From Dermatophilus congolensis (GTDB lineage: Bacteria > Actinomycetota > Actinomycetes > Actinomycetales > Dermatophilaceae): a DNA stretch of 33,557 nucleotides. This document shows positions 16,475 through 25,500 of this stretch, one piece after another (the stretch's first letter is position 1; each line of letters starts with the position of its first letter). The DNA lies in contig JAUNUP010000032.1 of assembly GCA_030538115.1 (NCBI GenBank), forward strand, positions 1 to 33,557, given 5' to 3'. The notes below the pieces were generated by a model, which was given only the letters and a program-made list of their open reading frames with translations, had not been told where the DNA came from and did no database searches. The position numbers were made by a program, and so were the translations under genes.

Positions 16475-19400
16475 TTAGAGCGTCATCGATGCACCACGTT
16501 GGGTGGTCACCTCGTTCGTCGGTTCACCTGCCGCTACCGCGTTCCGCACCGTGCCGAGTGCTACTCGCGCCCGTGCTGCGTCGATCTTCTGCGCCTCCGA
16601 GGCAGGCGACGCTCCGAGTGGCGCGTCGTCGGTGATGCGGTAGCGGTCTCGGTAGGCGGCGACCACTCGCGCTCCCCTTCGCCACGCTGCCGCTCGGCGC
16701 GCGTCGGTGGGTCGCGTGCCGAGCGCCTTCGTCCAGGGTGCCTCGTCGGTGAGAGCGCTTTCGAGGACGGCGCCCGCGCGAGCTTCGATGAGTGCTTCTC
16801 GTTCGTCGAGCGCGGCACGCATCTCAGTGTCGAGTACTCCGTCAGCGCGCGGGATGAGCCCGGCGATGAGTCTGGGTGCTTTGCAGGCTCGGCCCGATCC
16901 GGCTGGGCGCGCGGCAGCACGGGCAACCCGGTAGTGGATGACCGCGGCGATATCATCGGCATCCCCGAACCCGCGGGCCGCGACGAGGCGTGGCAGCAGC
17001 GTCACAATGTCGTGGTGGTTGGCTTCCGCGCGCCGGAGTTCCGCGGTGAGTGGCCCAAAGGCTTCGGACTCGACCGCGGCTTGGGATTGCTCGGCGGTGA
17101 GACCGGATGCGCGGACCAGGGATGCCCAGCGGTCGTGTTGTGCGGCGGCGGCGATGGTCTCGTACTCGGCGGCGAGCTGCGCGATCGAGCCCCACTGTTC
17201 GTGTTCGGTGGTGATCGTCTCGTGGGCCGACAGTTCCGCGCCGAGGTGCTGGAGGACCCCGGTCAGGACGCTGCGGCCGCTCGCGTTCGGGTCGTCGCCG
17301 GGGTGCGGCTGTTGGTGGTCGTCGACCCGGTCGAGGATCACATAGGCATGATTTGCGGCACGTCCTCGGGTCATGGAGACGTAGAAATTCTCCCTGGTCG
17401 CGGTCGGCTCGACCAGGACGTGGGCGGTGTCGGTGGTGACGCCTTGGGCTCGGTGCGCGGTGACCGCGTATCCGAGATCGACATACTCGGCGACATAGGC
17501 CGCAGGCAGCACGATCGCGCCGCCGTAGGAGCGGCCAGGTCTGCGGATTGTGATGCTTCCGTCGTCTCGAACGTCGGTGATCGTCCAGATGTCGCCGTTG
17601 CGCACCCAGTCGTTGCCGTTGCTCGCCGTGATCTTCCGGTCGTTGCGGCGGGTGATGACGGTGTCCCCGATACCGGCATGGGTTCCGTCGCGCAGCTCAA
17701 CCTCCCGATCCTGGGCGAGGGTCCCGTCGATGAGGAGATCAGCTCGGGCGCGCTCATTGAGCGCGGTCACTTGCTCGCGGGTCTCGGTGATCAGGACGGT
17801 GATGCGTCCGGCGTCTCGGTCTGCCCGCCAGGCCGTGTAGGCGGCGTCGGTCATGGTCTCGGTGTCGCCGTCTCGGATGCGGCCGTGGGCGAGGTAGGTG
17901 TCAATCACGGAGGTGTGGCCGTGACGGAGGTCGAGGGAGGCGAGTTTCTCCCACGGCTGGTGGAAGCGGTGGACGTCGATGAGTTCGACGGCGTCAGTGC
18001 GGTCGTGGGCGAGCATGGAGAACGCGCCCCCGGCATCGACCGATTGAAGCTGTGCGTAGTCACCGATGAGCAGCACCTTCGCCCCCGCCTGCTGGGCGAG
18101 GCCGGTGATCCGGTCTAGGGACAGGGTGCCGGCGAGGGAGGCTTCGTCGACGATCACCAACTGCCCAGGCAGGAAGGTGAGGCCTTTGGTGAGGTGGTTC
18201 TGCCACCACATCGCGGTGTTCTCGGTCTCGATCCCAAGATCGTCAGCGAGGACCTGCGCGGCCACCGCCGACGGGGCGAGCCCGACCACGGAGCCTTTGC
18301 CATGTTCGGCTTCCCAGGCTCGGCGGAGCGCGTTCATGGCGGTGGTTTTGCCCGCCCCAGCGGGACCGACGAGCACGTCGAGCACTCGCCCCGAGACGGC
18401 GATCCGCGTCAGCGCCTCTGCTTGATCCTCACCCAGCACCAGACCGTCCGCATCGGGCTTGCGGGCGACCTTCTCGACGGTCGCGAGGGAGACAGTGGGG
18501 CCGGTGAGGTCGCGGGAGCGGCCCAGGAGCCGGTCTTCAGCCAGGAGCTGGACCTCGGAGGTGAAGATCGCTGAGTTGACAGGTCGGAACACCGACGTGC
18601 CGTCGTCGCGGCGGAACACTACGGGAGAGAGCGAGAGCTCGGGTGGGGTGAGCCGGAGGGATGCGAGCTGGGCGGCGTCGGTGACCATCGCGATCACCGA
18701 CTCGCGATCGGTGGTGGTTGCGAAGCGCCAGCCCATCGTCTGCCTCGCGGCTTCGGCCATGAGGTTCCACCGGTGCCAGGTCGAACGCTTCTCACCGACC
18801 GTCTCGACGACTGATCGACCGATCTCGCGGATCACATCGAGAGGGATGTCGTCAGCCCGCAACAAGAGCGGCCGGTCATTGCCGGTAGCGTCCATCGCCC
18901 ACCGGGTCGCGTCCCGGCCGAGGACCGTGGTGGCCCGAGTTCGCCACTCCTGGGTCAAATCGGCCAAGGATCGTACCTGCTTGTCAGGCCGGGTCGAGAG
19001 TGTCGCCTGAGCTCGGAGCTTCAGGACCGTGGCGTTCGACGGTTGGCGGCCGTGCTCAGCGACGTACTCGTCGATCAGCCGGTTCTTCTCAGCGTCGATG
19101 TGGCGGGCGCGACTGGAAAACTCCGTCACCAGGGTCTCGGGGACGGCGGCGATGGCCCAGCCGGGGTTCCGATCTCGTCCCATGTCTCGGGACTCCCACC
19201 CGACGCCGAAGATACGGGTCATGTGGTCGGCGAACACCGCCTCATGCAGCTCGGAGAGTGCAACGACGGCGGCGTGCATCGGCCTGCCGTCGAGCGAGCG
19301 CCACTTCCCGTCGAGCTTCGTCTTGGTCTTGTTACTGATGACGACGTGCGTGTGGAGGTGGGGGTCGCCGGCACGCGAGTCGAAGTGATCGAACGCGGTC

Positions 19401-20026
19401 GCGATCAGCCCTTCGACCGGGACCTGCGCAACGGCTCCGTCGCCTGCGGTTGCGCCGGTGCGAGTGGCGGCAACCTCTCGTTCCATGAACGCAACCACCT
19501 CCGCAACCGCCCGGTGATGCGCAGCCCCGATCATCGCTTGAACCCCTGCATCTGCGACTGCCCAGAGCACGCTTGCGGACTTCGGGATCGAGAACGTGAA
19601 GTCGAATCCAGCCACTGCCCGACGCCCAACCCGCGCGTTCTCCTCGGCCACAATCAACGCGACAGCCTCGCCCTTCGCGCCCGGTGTCAGGGTGGCGTCG
19701 AGCTTTGCGATTCGGGCCTCAATGCGTTTCGGCGCATCTTTGTAGGCAGGAAACGCACGGCCCAGCGGAGTGTTGGTGATCGGGTCGTGTCCCATTCCCA
19801 TGAGGAGCTGGAGCTGGGCTTCAGAGACCAGATCACCGACGACCAGTTCGCCTTTCCCAAGCGACGCGACTCCTTCCCCGAGCCATCGGCCCGGTGGGGT
19901 GCCTTCCTCGATGAAGTAGCGGGTCAGCGGCGTCGAGAGAGGCCGGTCGCCGTCGGCGGCTGCGACGGTCTTCAGCAGGTACTTGTAGCCATCGCCCGCG
20001 CTCATCACGCGCATCGAAACCGTCAT
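16475..20026 (-). CDS. traA: MobF-family relaxase-helicase (TraA/TrwC type)
   Basis: This 1,183-residue conjugative relaxase should nick the transferred strand at oriT and unwind it. The N-terminal relaxase domain (about 1-300) has Tyr14 and Tyr16 near the start as candidate nicking residues, FSIPKSASVLWAV at 145-157, and the metal-binding triad HLHTH (His223, 225, 227). The SF1 helicase domain follows, with Walker A GPAGAGKT at 554-561, IVDEASL near 613, a DYAQLQSVDAGGAF motif, and TAHRAQGVTTD and VSMTRGR in the C-terminal helicase half. The ATG at 20026 has GGGAGG upstream; the longer TTG-initiated frame adds only a Cys-rich, unconserved stretch. The gene marks this region as a conjugative or mobilisable element. 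No coupling protein or mating-pair genes are in the window. Confidence 0.93.
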   Translation of the reverse strand: MTVSMRVMSAGDGYKYLLKTVAAADGDRPLSTPLTRYFIEEGTPPGRWLGEGVASLGKGELVVGDLVSEAQLQLLMGMGHDPITNTPLGRAFPAYKDAPKRIEARIAKLDATLTPGAKGEAVALIVAEENARVGRRAVAGFDFTFSIPKSASVLWAVADAGVQAMIGAAHHRAVAEVVAFMEREVAATRTGATAGDGAVAQVPVEGLIATAFDHFDSRAGDPHLHTHVVISNKTKTKLDGKWRSLDGRPMHAAVVALSELHEAVFADHMTRIFGVGWESRDMGRDRNPGWAIAAVPETLVTEFSSRARHIDAEKNRLIDEYVAEHGRQPSNATVLKLRAQATLSTRPDKQVRSLADLTQEWRTRATTVLGRDATRWAMDATGNDRPLLLRADDIPLDVIREIGRSVVETVGEKRSTWHRWNLMAEAARQTMGWRFATTTDRESVIAMVTDAAQLASLRLTPPELSLSPVVFRRDDGTSVFRPVNSAIFTSEVQLLAEDRLLGRSRDLTGPTVSLATVEKVARKPDADGLVLGEDQAEALTRIAVSGRVLDVLVGPAGAGKTTAMNALRRAWEAEHGKGSVVGLAPSAVAAQVLADDLGIETENTAMWWQNHLTKGLTFLPGQLVIVDEASLAGTLSLDRITGLAQQAGAKVLLIGDYAQLQSVDAGGAFSMLAHDRTDAVELIDVHRFHQPWEKLASLDLRHGHTSVIDTYLAHGRIRDGDTETMTDAAYTAWRADRDAGRITVLITETREQVTALNERARADLLIDGTLAQDREVELRDGTHAGIGDTVITRRNDRKITASNGNDWVRNGDIWTITDVRDDGSITIRRPGRSYGGAIVLPAAYVAEYVDLGYAVTAHRAQGVTTDTAHVLVEPTATRENFYVSMTRGRAANHAYVILDRVDDHQQPHPGDDPNASGRSVLTGVLQHLGAELSAHETITTEHEQWGSIAQLAAEYETIAAAAQHDRWASLVRASGLTAEQSQAAVESEAFGPLTAELRRAEANHHDIVTLLPRLVAARGFGDADDIAAVIHYRVARAAARPAGSGRACKAPRLIAGLIPRADGVLDTEMRAALDEREALIEARAGAVLESALTDEAPWTKALGTRPTDARRAAAWRRGARVVAAYRDRYRITDDAPLGASPASEAQKIDAARARVALGTVRNAVAAGEPTNEVTTQRGASMTL

Positions 20027-20312
20027 CTGCGCCTCCCTTCCTGACGAGCAGGTGAGCACCGACGACCGGTGACATCTGCGGCAACAAAGCTCGGTCAACC
20101 TCGATCTGCAAGACGCGTGTCCTCTCGGTAGGTGGGTCGAAGAGACGAGCGGGCTGGGTGGTCGGACTCGGCGCGGCGGGCATTCGAGTGACGGTGGGGC
20201 TTGACGTCATGAGGACGGCTACGCGTGGCGTGGTCGTGCACCTGACAGGTGACCAGCCCGGCGTCAGAACGAGAAGAACTGAGGTCGGGGTCGCCCGTCA
20301 TTCGGAGCCCTC
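20027..20312. other. Divergent spacer traA/dcm, possible oriT region
   Basis: This 286-bp spacer lies between the divergent relaxase and cytosine-methyltransferase genes and must hold both promoters. MobF relaxases often nick close to their own gene, so an origin of transfer may lie here. Visible symmetry includes CACCTG-A-CAGGTG at 20239-20251, flanked by TGGT (20231-20234) and ACCA (20252-20255), and a TGACGTCA palindrome at 20202-20209. No sequence matches a nic site I know, so the oriT assignment is inference from position. Confidence 0.3.
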
Positions 20313-21446
20313 ATGCACGACAAGGAAGACGAGCCGTCTCGACTCAAGATCGGGTCGCTGTTCAGCGGCTATGGCGGTCTCGACCTCGCCGTCGAACACG
20401 TCTTCAACGCCGAAACCGTGTGGTTCTCCGAACTCAACGAACCCGTCGCCGCCGTCTTCTCCCGCCACTGGCCCGGCATCCCGAACCTCGGCGACATCAA
20501 GACCATCAACTGGCACGAGGTCGAGCCCGTGGACATCCTCACTGGCGGGTTTCCCTGCCAAGACGTATCGACGGTCGGCAAGCGCGCTGGCCTTGCACCC
20601 GGCACCCGGTCTGGGCTGTGGGCGCACATGGCCGAAGCGATCGACGCGCTCCAACCCGAATGGGTCGTCATCGAAAACGTCCGAGGCCTGCTGTCCTCGC
20701 CAGCGACGCGGATACCAGCAGAAGGAGACAACCGTGAACCACGCAACCCCGGCGACGCAACCCCCGACGGCGCAGCCCTTCGCAAGCTGGAACCTGACCC
20801 GTGGCATCTGGGAGACAACGCAGCTCGACCTCTACGGGCTCTCGGCGCCGTTCTCGGCGATCTGGCCGACCTGCGGCTGGATGCACGATGGATCGGCCTA
20901 CCGGCTTCCCTTGTCGGCGCTCCTCACCACCGCCTCCGCATCTTCATCCTCGCCCACCGCACGCTTCCGCACACCACTCGCGACCGACTCATCACGAGGC
21001 GGCGAGACACTCGATCAGGTGCGAGCAAGACGAGGGACGATCGCACTGTCACACCAGATCATCGACTTCGCTCTGCACGGACCAGCTGGCTCGCCGAACA
21101 AGAGACGCGAGTCGGAGACGCTGTGGTCGCTGATCGACGGACTGTTCAACGCTGGGGACGCTACGCCGACGCCATCACCCGCTGGGAACACATCACGGGA
21201 CGACTAGCACCCGCCCCCGCACTCCTGAACGACGCCGACGGACCCCGCCCAGCACCCGCGTTCGTCGAATGGCTCATGGGCCTGCCGACCGGGTGGGTCA
21301 CCGACACTGGCGAGCTGACGCCCAATCAGCAGATCACCGCACTCGGAAACGGCGTTCTCCCTATCCAAGCGGTGCGCGCGCTCGGACCCTTGCTCGTGCC
21401 TTCACGAGTCGGTTTTGCTCTTCGGAGCGGGCGCGTGCCCGAGTAG
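20313..21446 (+). CDS. dcm: DNA (cytosine-5)-methyltransferase
   Basis: This 377-residue C5 methyltransferase has motif I LFSGYGGLDLA at 16-26, motif IV GGFPCQDVS at 78-86 with catalytic Cys82, motif VI ENVRG at 121-125, motif VIII GAPHHRLRIFILA at 202-214 and motif X ITALGNGVLP near 342-351. The segment WGRYADAITRWEHITGRLAPAP and FVEWLMGLPTGWVTD before motif X is typical of the actinobacterial phage/plasmid branch. The target-recognition region is short (about 215-290). No partner endonuclease is beside it, so it is an orphan or serves the element, for example by hiding it from host restriction. GGAG precedes the ATG. Its 3' end overlaps the convergent DUF3644 gene by 45 bp, and a second frame inside it may be coding. 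Confidence 0.92.
   Translation: MHDKEDEPSRLKIGSLFSGYGGLDLAVEHVFNAETVWFSELNEPVAAVFSRHWPGIPNLGDIKTINWHEVEPVDILTGGFPCQDVSTVGKRAGLAPGTRSGLWAHMAEAIDALQPEWVVIENVRGLLSSPATRIPAEGDNREPRNPGDATPDGAALRKLEPDPWHLGDNAARPLRALGAVLGDLADLRLDARWIGLPASLVGAPHHRLRIFILAHRTLPHTTRDRLITRRRDTRSGASKTRDDRTVTPDHRLRSARTSWLAEQETRVGDAVVADRRTVQRWGRYADAITRWEHITGRLAPAPALLNDADGPRPAPAFVEWLMGLPTGWVTDTGELTPNQQITALGNGVLPIQAVRALGPLLVPSRVGFALRSGRVPE
20734..21207 (+). CDS. Candidate overlapping gene inside dcm (+1 frame)
   Basis: This 157-residue open frame lies wholly within dcm, in the +1 frame. It starts with GTG, preceded by AAGGAG at a seven-base spacing, a better ribosome binding site than dcm itself has. The product contains LTRGIWETTQLDLYG, APFSAIWPTCGW and DGSAYRLPLSAL, followed by a Ser/Thr/Ala-rich stretch and a charged tail. 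From memory, small proteins with the WET-x-QLDL / PFSxxWPTSG / DGxAYxLP pattern occur beside or inside such methyltransferase genes in actinobacteria and actinophages. The part reading ALLTTASASSSS is simply the alternate frame of methyltransferase motif VIII, so part of the pattern is forced by the overlap. It could be a true overlapping gene or a conserved shadow. No function can be given. Confidence 0.4.
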   Translation: MNHATPATQPPTAQPFASWNLTRGIWETTQLDLYGLSAPFSAIWPTCGWMHDGSAYRLPLSALLTTASASSSSPTARFRTPLATDSSRGGETLDQVRARRGTIALSHQIIDFALHGPAGSPNKRRESETLWSLIDGLFNAGDATPTPSPAGNTSRDD

Positions 21447-22466
21447 CGCCTGGTACTTTTCTGCCGTGTTAACGGCCTCGGCCATTCGCTCCACAAGCTT
21501 GGGCCGGTAGACGAACTGCTTGAAGGCTGGCGAGTAGAGGCAGTATCCGTCGGACTTGGGCAACTGCTCCTTGTCGCCGCTCTTGGCTGGCCCGATCTGC
21601 CACTCCTTGCGGATACGCGTGAAGTCGTTGACGCTGAACTTGAAGGCGATGCGCGCCTCGACTGCGGCGGCAGCCGCCTTGGGGAGCATCTCATCACCAT
21701 GGATCGCCTCACGGTACTTCTCCGCGACGATGACGCTGCCTTCCTGGCCGAGAAGAGCCTGAAGCTCCTCTTCGCTGAGTTCGTCCTGCCGTACGAAGTT
21801 CAGCGCGAGGTCTGCTTCCGTCTTGGGACCCTTCATGGGAAGCAACAAGAGCCGGTAGGCGTAGCGCTCATCGCTTCGCACGGTATCCGGTAGGCGGCCC
21901 TGGAACTCAGTGATGAACGTGGAGACGGAAGTTGGCAGACCTCGGCGCAGATTGCGTTGTTCCTCGTATCTTGTCGGACTCAGCGACTGCACGAAGACCG
22001 GAAACTTCAGCTCCGAACCCAATGTCTCGTTTGTGCCGAACCTCCGGACCAGTTCTGCTTCGAAGTTGATGATGCAGGCATGGGCCTCTGCGGCTGTTGC
22101 TACCAGGACTGAGTCTTGGAAGCGGTGCTCCACGTGGTTCCGAAGCCCGACGAAGAACTCGATGTTCGCTCTGACCGGGTCGTTGTCCTTGAACTCGTGC
22201 TTCAAGCACTGGCTCAGGTCCCAGGTCTTCTTGGAGCCGTCCGGGTTCCTCCTGAAGAGGCGTCGGCCGCCCGACTCGCGGTAGAAGATTTCCGCCTTAC
22301 GGCGCATTCGGTCGGCGTGAAGCAGGTTCTGCCAGGCGAGGTGGATGTGGACGATGAAGTCGCTGAAGCTCCGCCGATCGCCGGGACGGTTGTAGAAGTC
22401 GATCGCGACGAGGGCCTGTCGCCGAGCCTCGTCGAGCGTATGCCTCCACGCGGGTGGACGTCCCAT
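21402..22466 (-). CDS. DUF3644 protein with HEPN-like motif
   Basis: This 354-residue protein has a DUF3644-like N-terminal half. The helical segment FSDFIVHIHLAWQNLLHA (34-51) and FFVGLRNHVEHRF (104-116) are its clearest parts. Arg109-Asn110 to His114 forms an R-N-x3-H motif as in HEPN ribonucleases. The C-terminal half, with a KFSVNDFTRIRKEW segment near 280, is a conserved tail without known function. It is the last gene of the minus-strand operon, 51 bp after the DUF499 gene, with GAGG before the ATG. Its bases look less GC-rich at third positions than the genes beside it, suggesting a separate origin. A role as the RNA-cutting effector of the system is inference from the motif. Confidence 0.75.
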   Translation of the reverse strand: MGRPPAWRHTLDEARRQALVAIDFYNRPGDRRSFSDFIVHIHLAWQNLLHADRMRRKAEIFYRESGGRRLFRRNPDGSKKTWDLSQCLKHEFKDNDPVRANIEFFVGLRNHVEHRFQDSVLVATAAEAHACIINFEAELVRRFGTNETLGSELKFPVFVQSLSPTRYEEQRNLRRGLPTSVSTFITEFQGRLPDTVRSDERYAYRLLLLPMKGPKTEADLALNFVRQDELSEEELQALLGQEGSVIVAEKYREAIHGDEMLPKAAAAAVEARIAFKFSVNDFTRIRKEWQIGPAKSGDKEQLPKSDGYCLYSPAFKQFVYRPKLVERMAEAVNTAEKYQALLGHAPAPKSKTDS

Positions 22467-22517
22467 GTCAGTCAGGCCTCCTCATCGCTCAGTCCAGGAC
22501 CGCGACACAGGCTGCTC

Positions 22518-25500
22518 TCAGCTCTTCTCGAAGCCGGAGCTGGGGTCGAACTTGAGAACGCGGGCGTTCTCGCTGATGGTGCGAACCTCTGCCTCGTCGA
22601 AGCCTTCCGGCTTGGTGGCCTGAATGTCGATGGTGATCTCCAAGCGTGCACCTGCTCCGGAGAGTCGGTCGATGACTTCTCGGGTGACGTTGCCGATGTC
22701 GCGGGAGTAGCGGTCGGGGTCAATCTTGACCGAGCCGAAGAATCGCGCAAGCGCTGCTTCGAGCGCAGACTCTGCCGGAGACAGCGAGTCGCTGTCGGAA
22801 GCAGGATGATGGGTTTCAGTCCATGCGAAGTCCACCGGGCCGACACCCTCGGCACCGTCTTCCGTCTGCCGGGCAGCGGCTTCTCTGGCTGCTGCCCGGT
22901 CTGCGTCGAGCTGTTCCTGGGCCCTGTCGGCGTCGATGAGCAGTGTGCTGTTCGTGACCTGGATGCTTGCGTTCGGGTCGGGCGGGACAACGAGTCCGCG
23001 GTAGCGGCCGGTGTCGGTGTCCTTGCCTGCCGCGATGCCGAAACGTTCGCTGTCCACGAGGACGGTGGTCAGCGCTTGCTGGATCGCACCGTCGAGCACC
23101 TCGCGTCGGACGAGACGAGGCAGGTAGGTGTACCGGGTGAAGTACCCCCACAGCTCGCCAACATTGATCTCTCCTGCATCGCGCCAGAGCGCACCGAGTT
23201 CGTTGCGCAGGGTGGCGCCGAGGATCGGCGCGCCGAAGTCGGTGACGAGTTGATCTTCACGTCCCAGTTTGGTGCCGACCCGCTCCGCGAGCGATCGACC
23301 GCCGGAGTCGGGCACGCGGTCGGCGATCAGCTCGAACGGCTTTGTCGGGTCGAATTGCTCGGGGTAGACGGCCCAGACGAAGGTGTCGCGGATGCGGTCC
23401 GAGACTGTCTGGTCGAGGCGTGCCACCCAGTCGTCGGTCTGCTTGCGCTGTTGCGCGGACAGGTTGAGGCTGTCGCTGGTGGCCTGGACTCGCTTCCAGC
23501 CGAGGTAGCTGCGGGTGGCGGCTTCGAGGCTTTCCAGCTCGCTCTTGTCGGCAAGCAGGAAGATCAGCGTGTTGCGGTGGATGCGCTGGCTGGCACCCTT
23601 GCTCTCGATAGCGTCACGGACCCACGCATGCGCGGCCGAGTCGGCGCCGTCTTGCTTGCGACGTGAGTGTCGCGGGTGGGCGATCACCAGGCGCGTGTCT
23701 TCGAGGTCGGGGATGTCGGCGGACGACGATGGCGCGATGTGGACCCGGTCGAAAACACCGCGCACGCGCTCTTCTCCTTGGAGGCGGCGGGTGATCTCGT
23801 TCCAGACCGTCTCGACATCCTCGCGGAGCCGCTCGGCGTAGTCGTTCGCGGTCTTGGTGACCGAGGGCTGGGTGTCGAACCAGTAGTGGCCCTGCTCTTC
23901 GTAGAAGTAGGTCGAGCGCTGCGCGAGCAGTTCGACGGCGCTGCCGAAGTTCCCGAGGGTGTCACCGGGAACTGCGGTGCCGAGCCAGAGGTACTGCTTG
24001 TCGAGCCCTTTGCGGGTGCTCTTGATCCGAGGTGCTGCGCCCATGAAGATCGTGCGTGCGATGCGCTGAGTGACGAACCGCTGGCCGAGATTGGGACGGT
24101 CGAGGTCGATCTGCTGCGCAGTCGAGCCGGGGCCGTCGATGTCAGAGTCGATGATCGGCTTCCACTGATCTTCGAGATACTGCGTCAGGTCCGTGTTCAC
24201 GGTCGTCGCATCCAGCGGCACGTTGCCCGGCAGGATCAGCGGCGAGGCATCGTTCGATGCCCACAGCTCGTGCACGATCGACGAAACGAGCTTCAACACG
24301 CCACGGGTGCGCTGGAACCGCTCCAGTGTCGACCAGTCCTCATACAGGCGATCCAGCAGTTCGGGATGCAGCGGGTACGAGGCGCGGATGCGCTTCTCGT
24401 AGTCATCGTTCGGCGACGCCGCATCGCGCGGGAACAGCGCGGTGTTGTTGCGGTACAGGCTCGTGAAGCTGCGCGCCACAGCCGAGATGGTCGTGAGTCC
24501 GTCGGCGTTCGGAGCCTGGAACAGCCGACGCCGGACGATCTCGAACGACTCGTCCTTGCTCGACGGCCGCCACTGGTCCGCGACGCGGCGGATCACGTTC
24601 TGGAGGCGTTCCAGCGCGAGCTGCCCGTTCGCTCCGCCAATCTCGATGTCGCTGCCGCGCCCTTCGGTGCCGGTGTCGGAGGCCGGGATCGAGACCACGA
24701 GCATCACGCCAGGCACGGAGCGCACGATCTCGGTCAGGGACTGCGCGAAGGTGAACTGCGTCTCGAATGAGCCGGACGGGAGTTCCTTGTCCGTGACGAG
24801 CTGGCGGGCGTACGCCACCCACTCGTCGATCAGGATCAGCGACGGCGAGTAGCGAACGATCTGAGTGCGCAACGCTTCACCGGGGTTGGTGCCAGCGCGA
24901 TCGTCCTCGGCGATCAGGTCGTAGGCTTCACGCCCGCCGAGCTGCCAGGCGAGTTCACCCCAGAGCGTGCGAACCTCGGTACCGTCGTCCTTGATGATCG
25001 GCGAGCCGGCCTTCAGGTAGGTGCCGACGAGCGCGACCCGTCGGACATCGAGCGCACCGAGGGCGGGGTTGCCGTTCGCGGCGATGAGTTCCTGAAGCTC
25101 CTGCGGGAAGTCCTTGACCGGAGTGCCACTGAACAGGTGGTACAGCGCCAGCATCGAGTGGGTCTTGCCGCCACCGAAGTTGGTCTGAAGGTTCACCACC
25201 GGGCTCGCGCCCGCTTCCCCGTTCAGGCGTCGCAGCGCCCGCGACAGCAGGTCGCGCAAGCCCTCGGTGAGGTAGGTGCGAGTGAAGAACTCGACCGGAT
25301 CGCCGTACTCGGGGCTCGTCGCTTGACCCGTGTGGACAAGGTGAAGGTCGGCCGCGAACTCCGAGGCGGTGAACGCTCCGCGCGCCACGTCATCGTGGGG
25401 CCGGATCACCTCACGCCACGGACGCAGCCCGGAGCCAGGCTCGAGTGACACCTTCGTACGCTTCACCTGCTTGCGGGTCTGATCCTCGAACACCGTGCGC

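Noticed and set aside
16388..18118. 576-codon open frame antisense to traA
   Set aside because: Gly/Val/Asp-rich shadow of the relaxase gene, with no motif and no ribosome binding site.
22116..23666. 516-codon open frame antisense to the DUF499/DUF3644 genes
   Set aside because: It runs across two well-supported genes on the other strand and has no domain; typical high-GC shadow.
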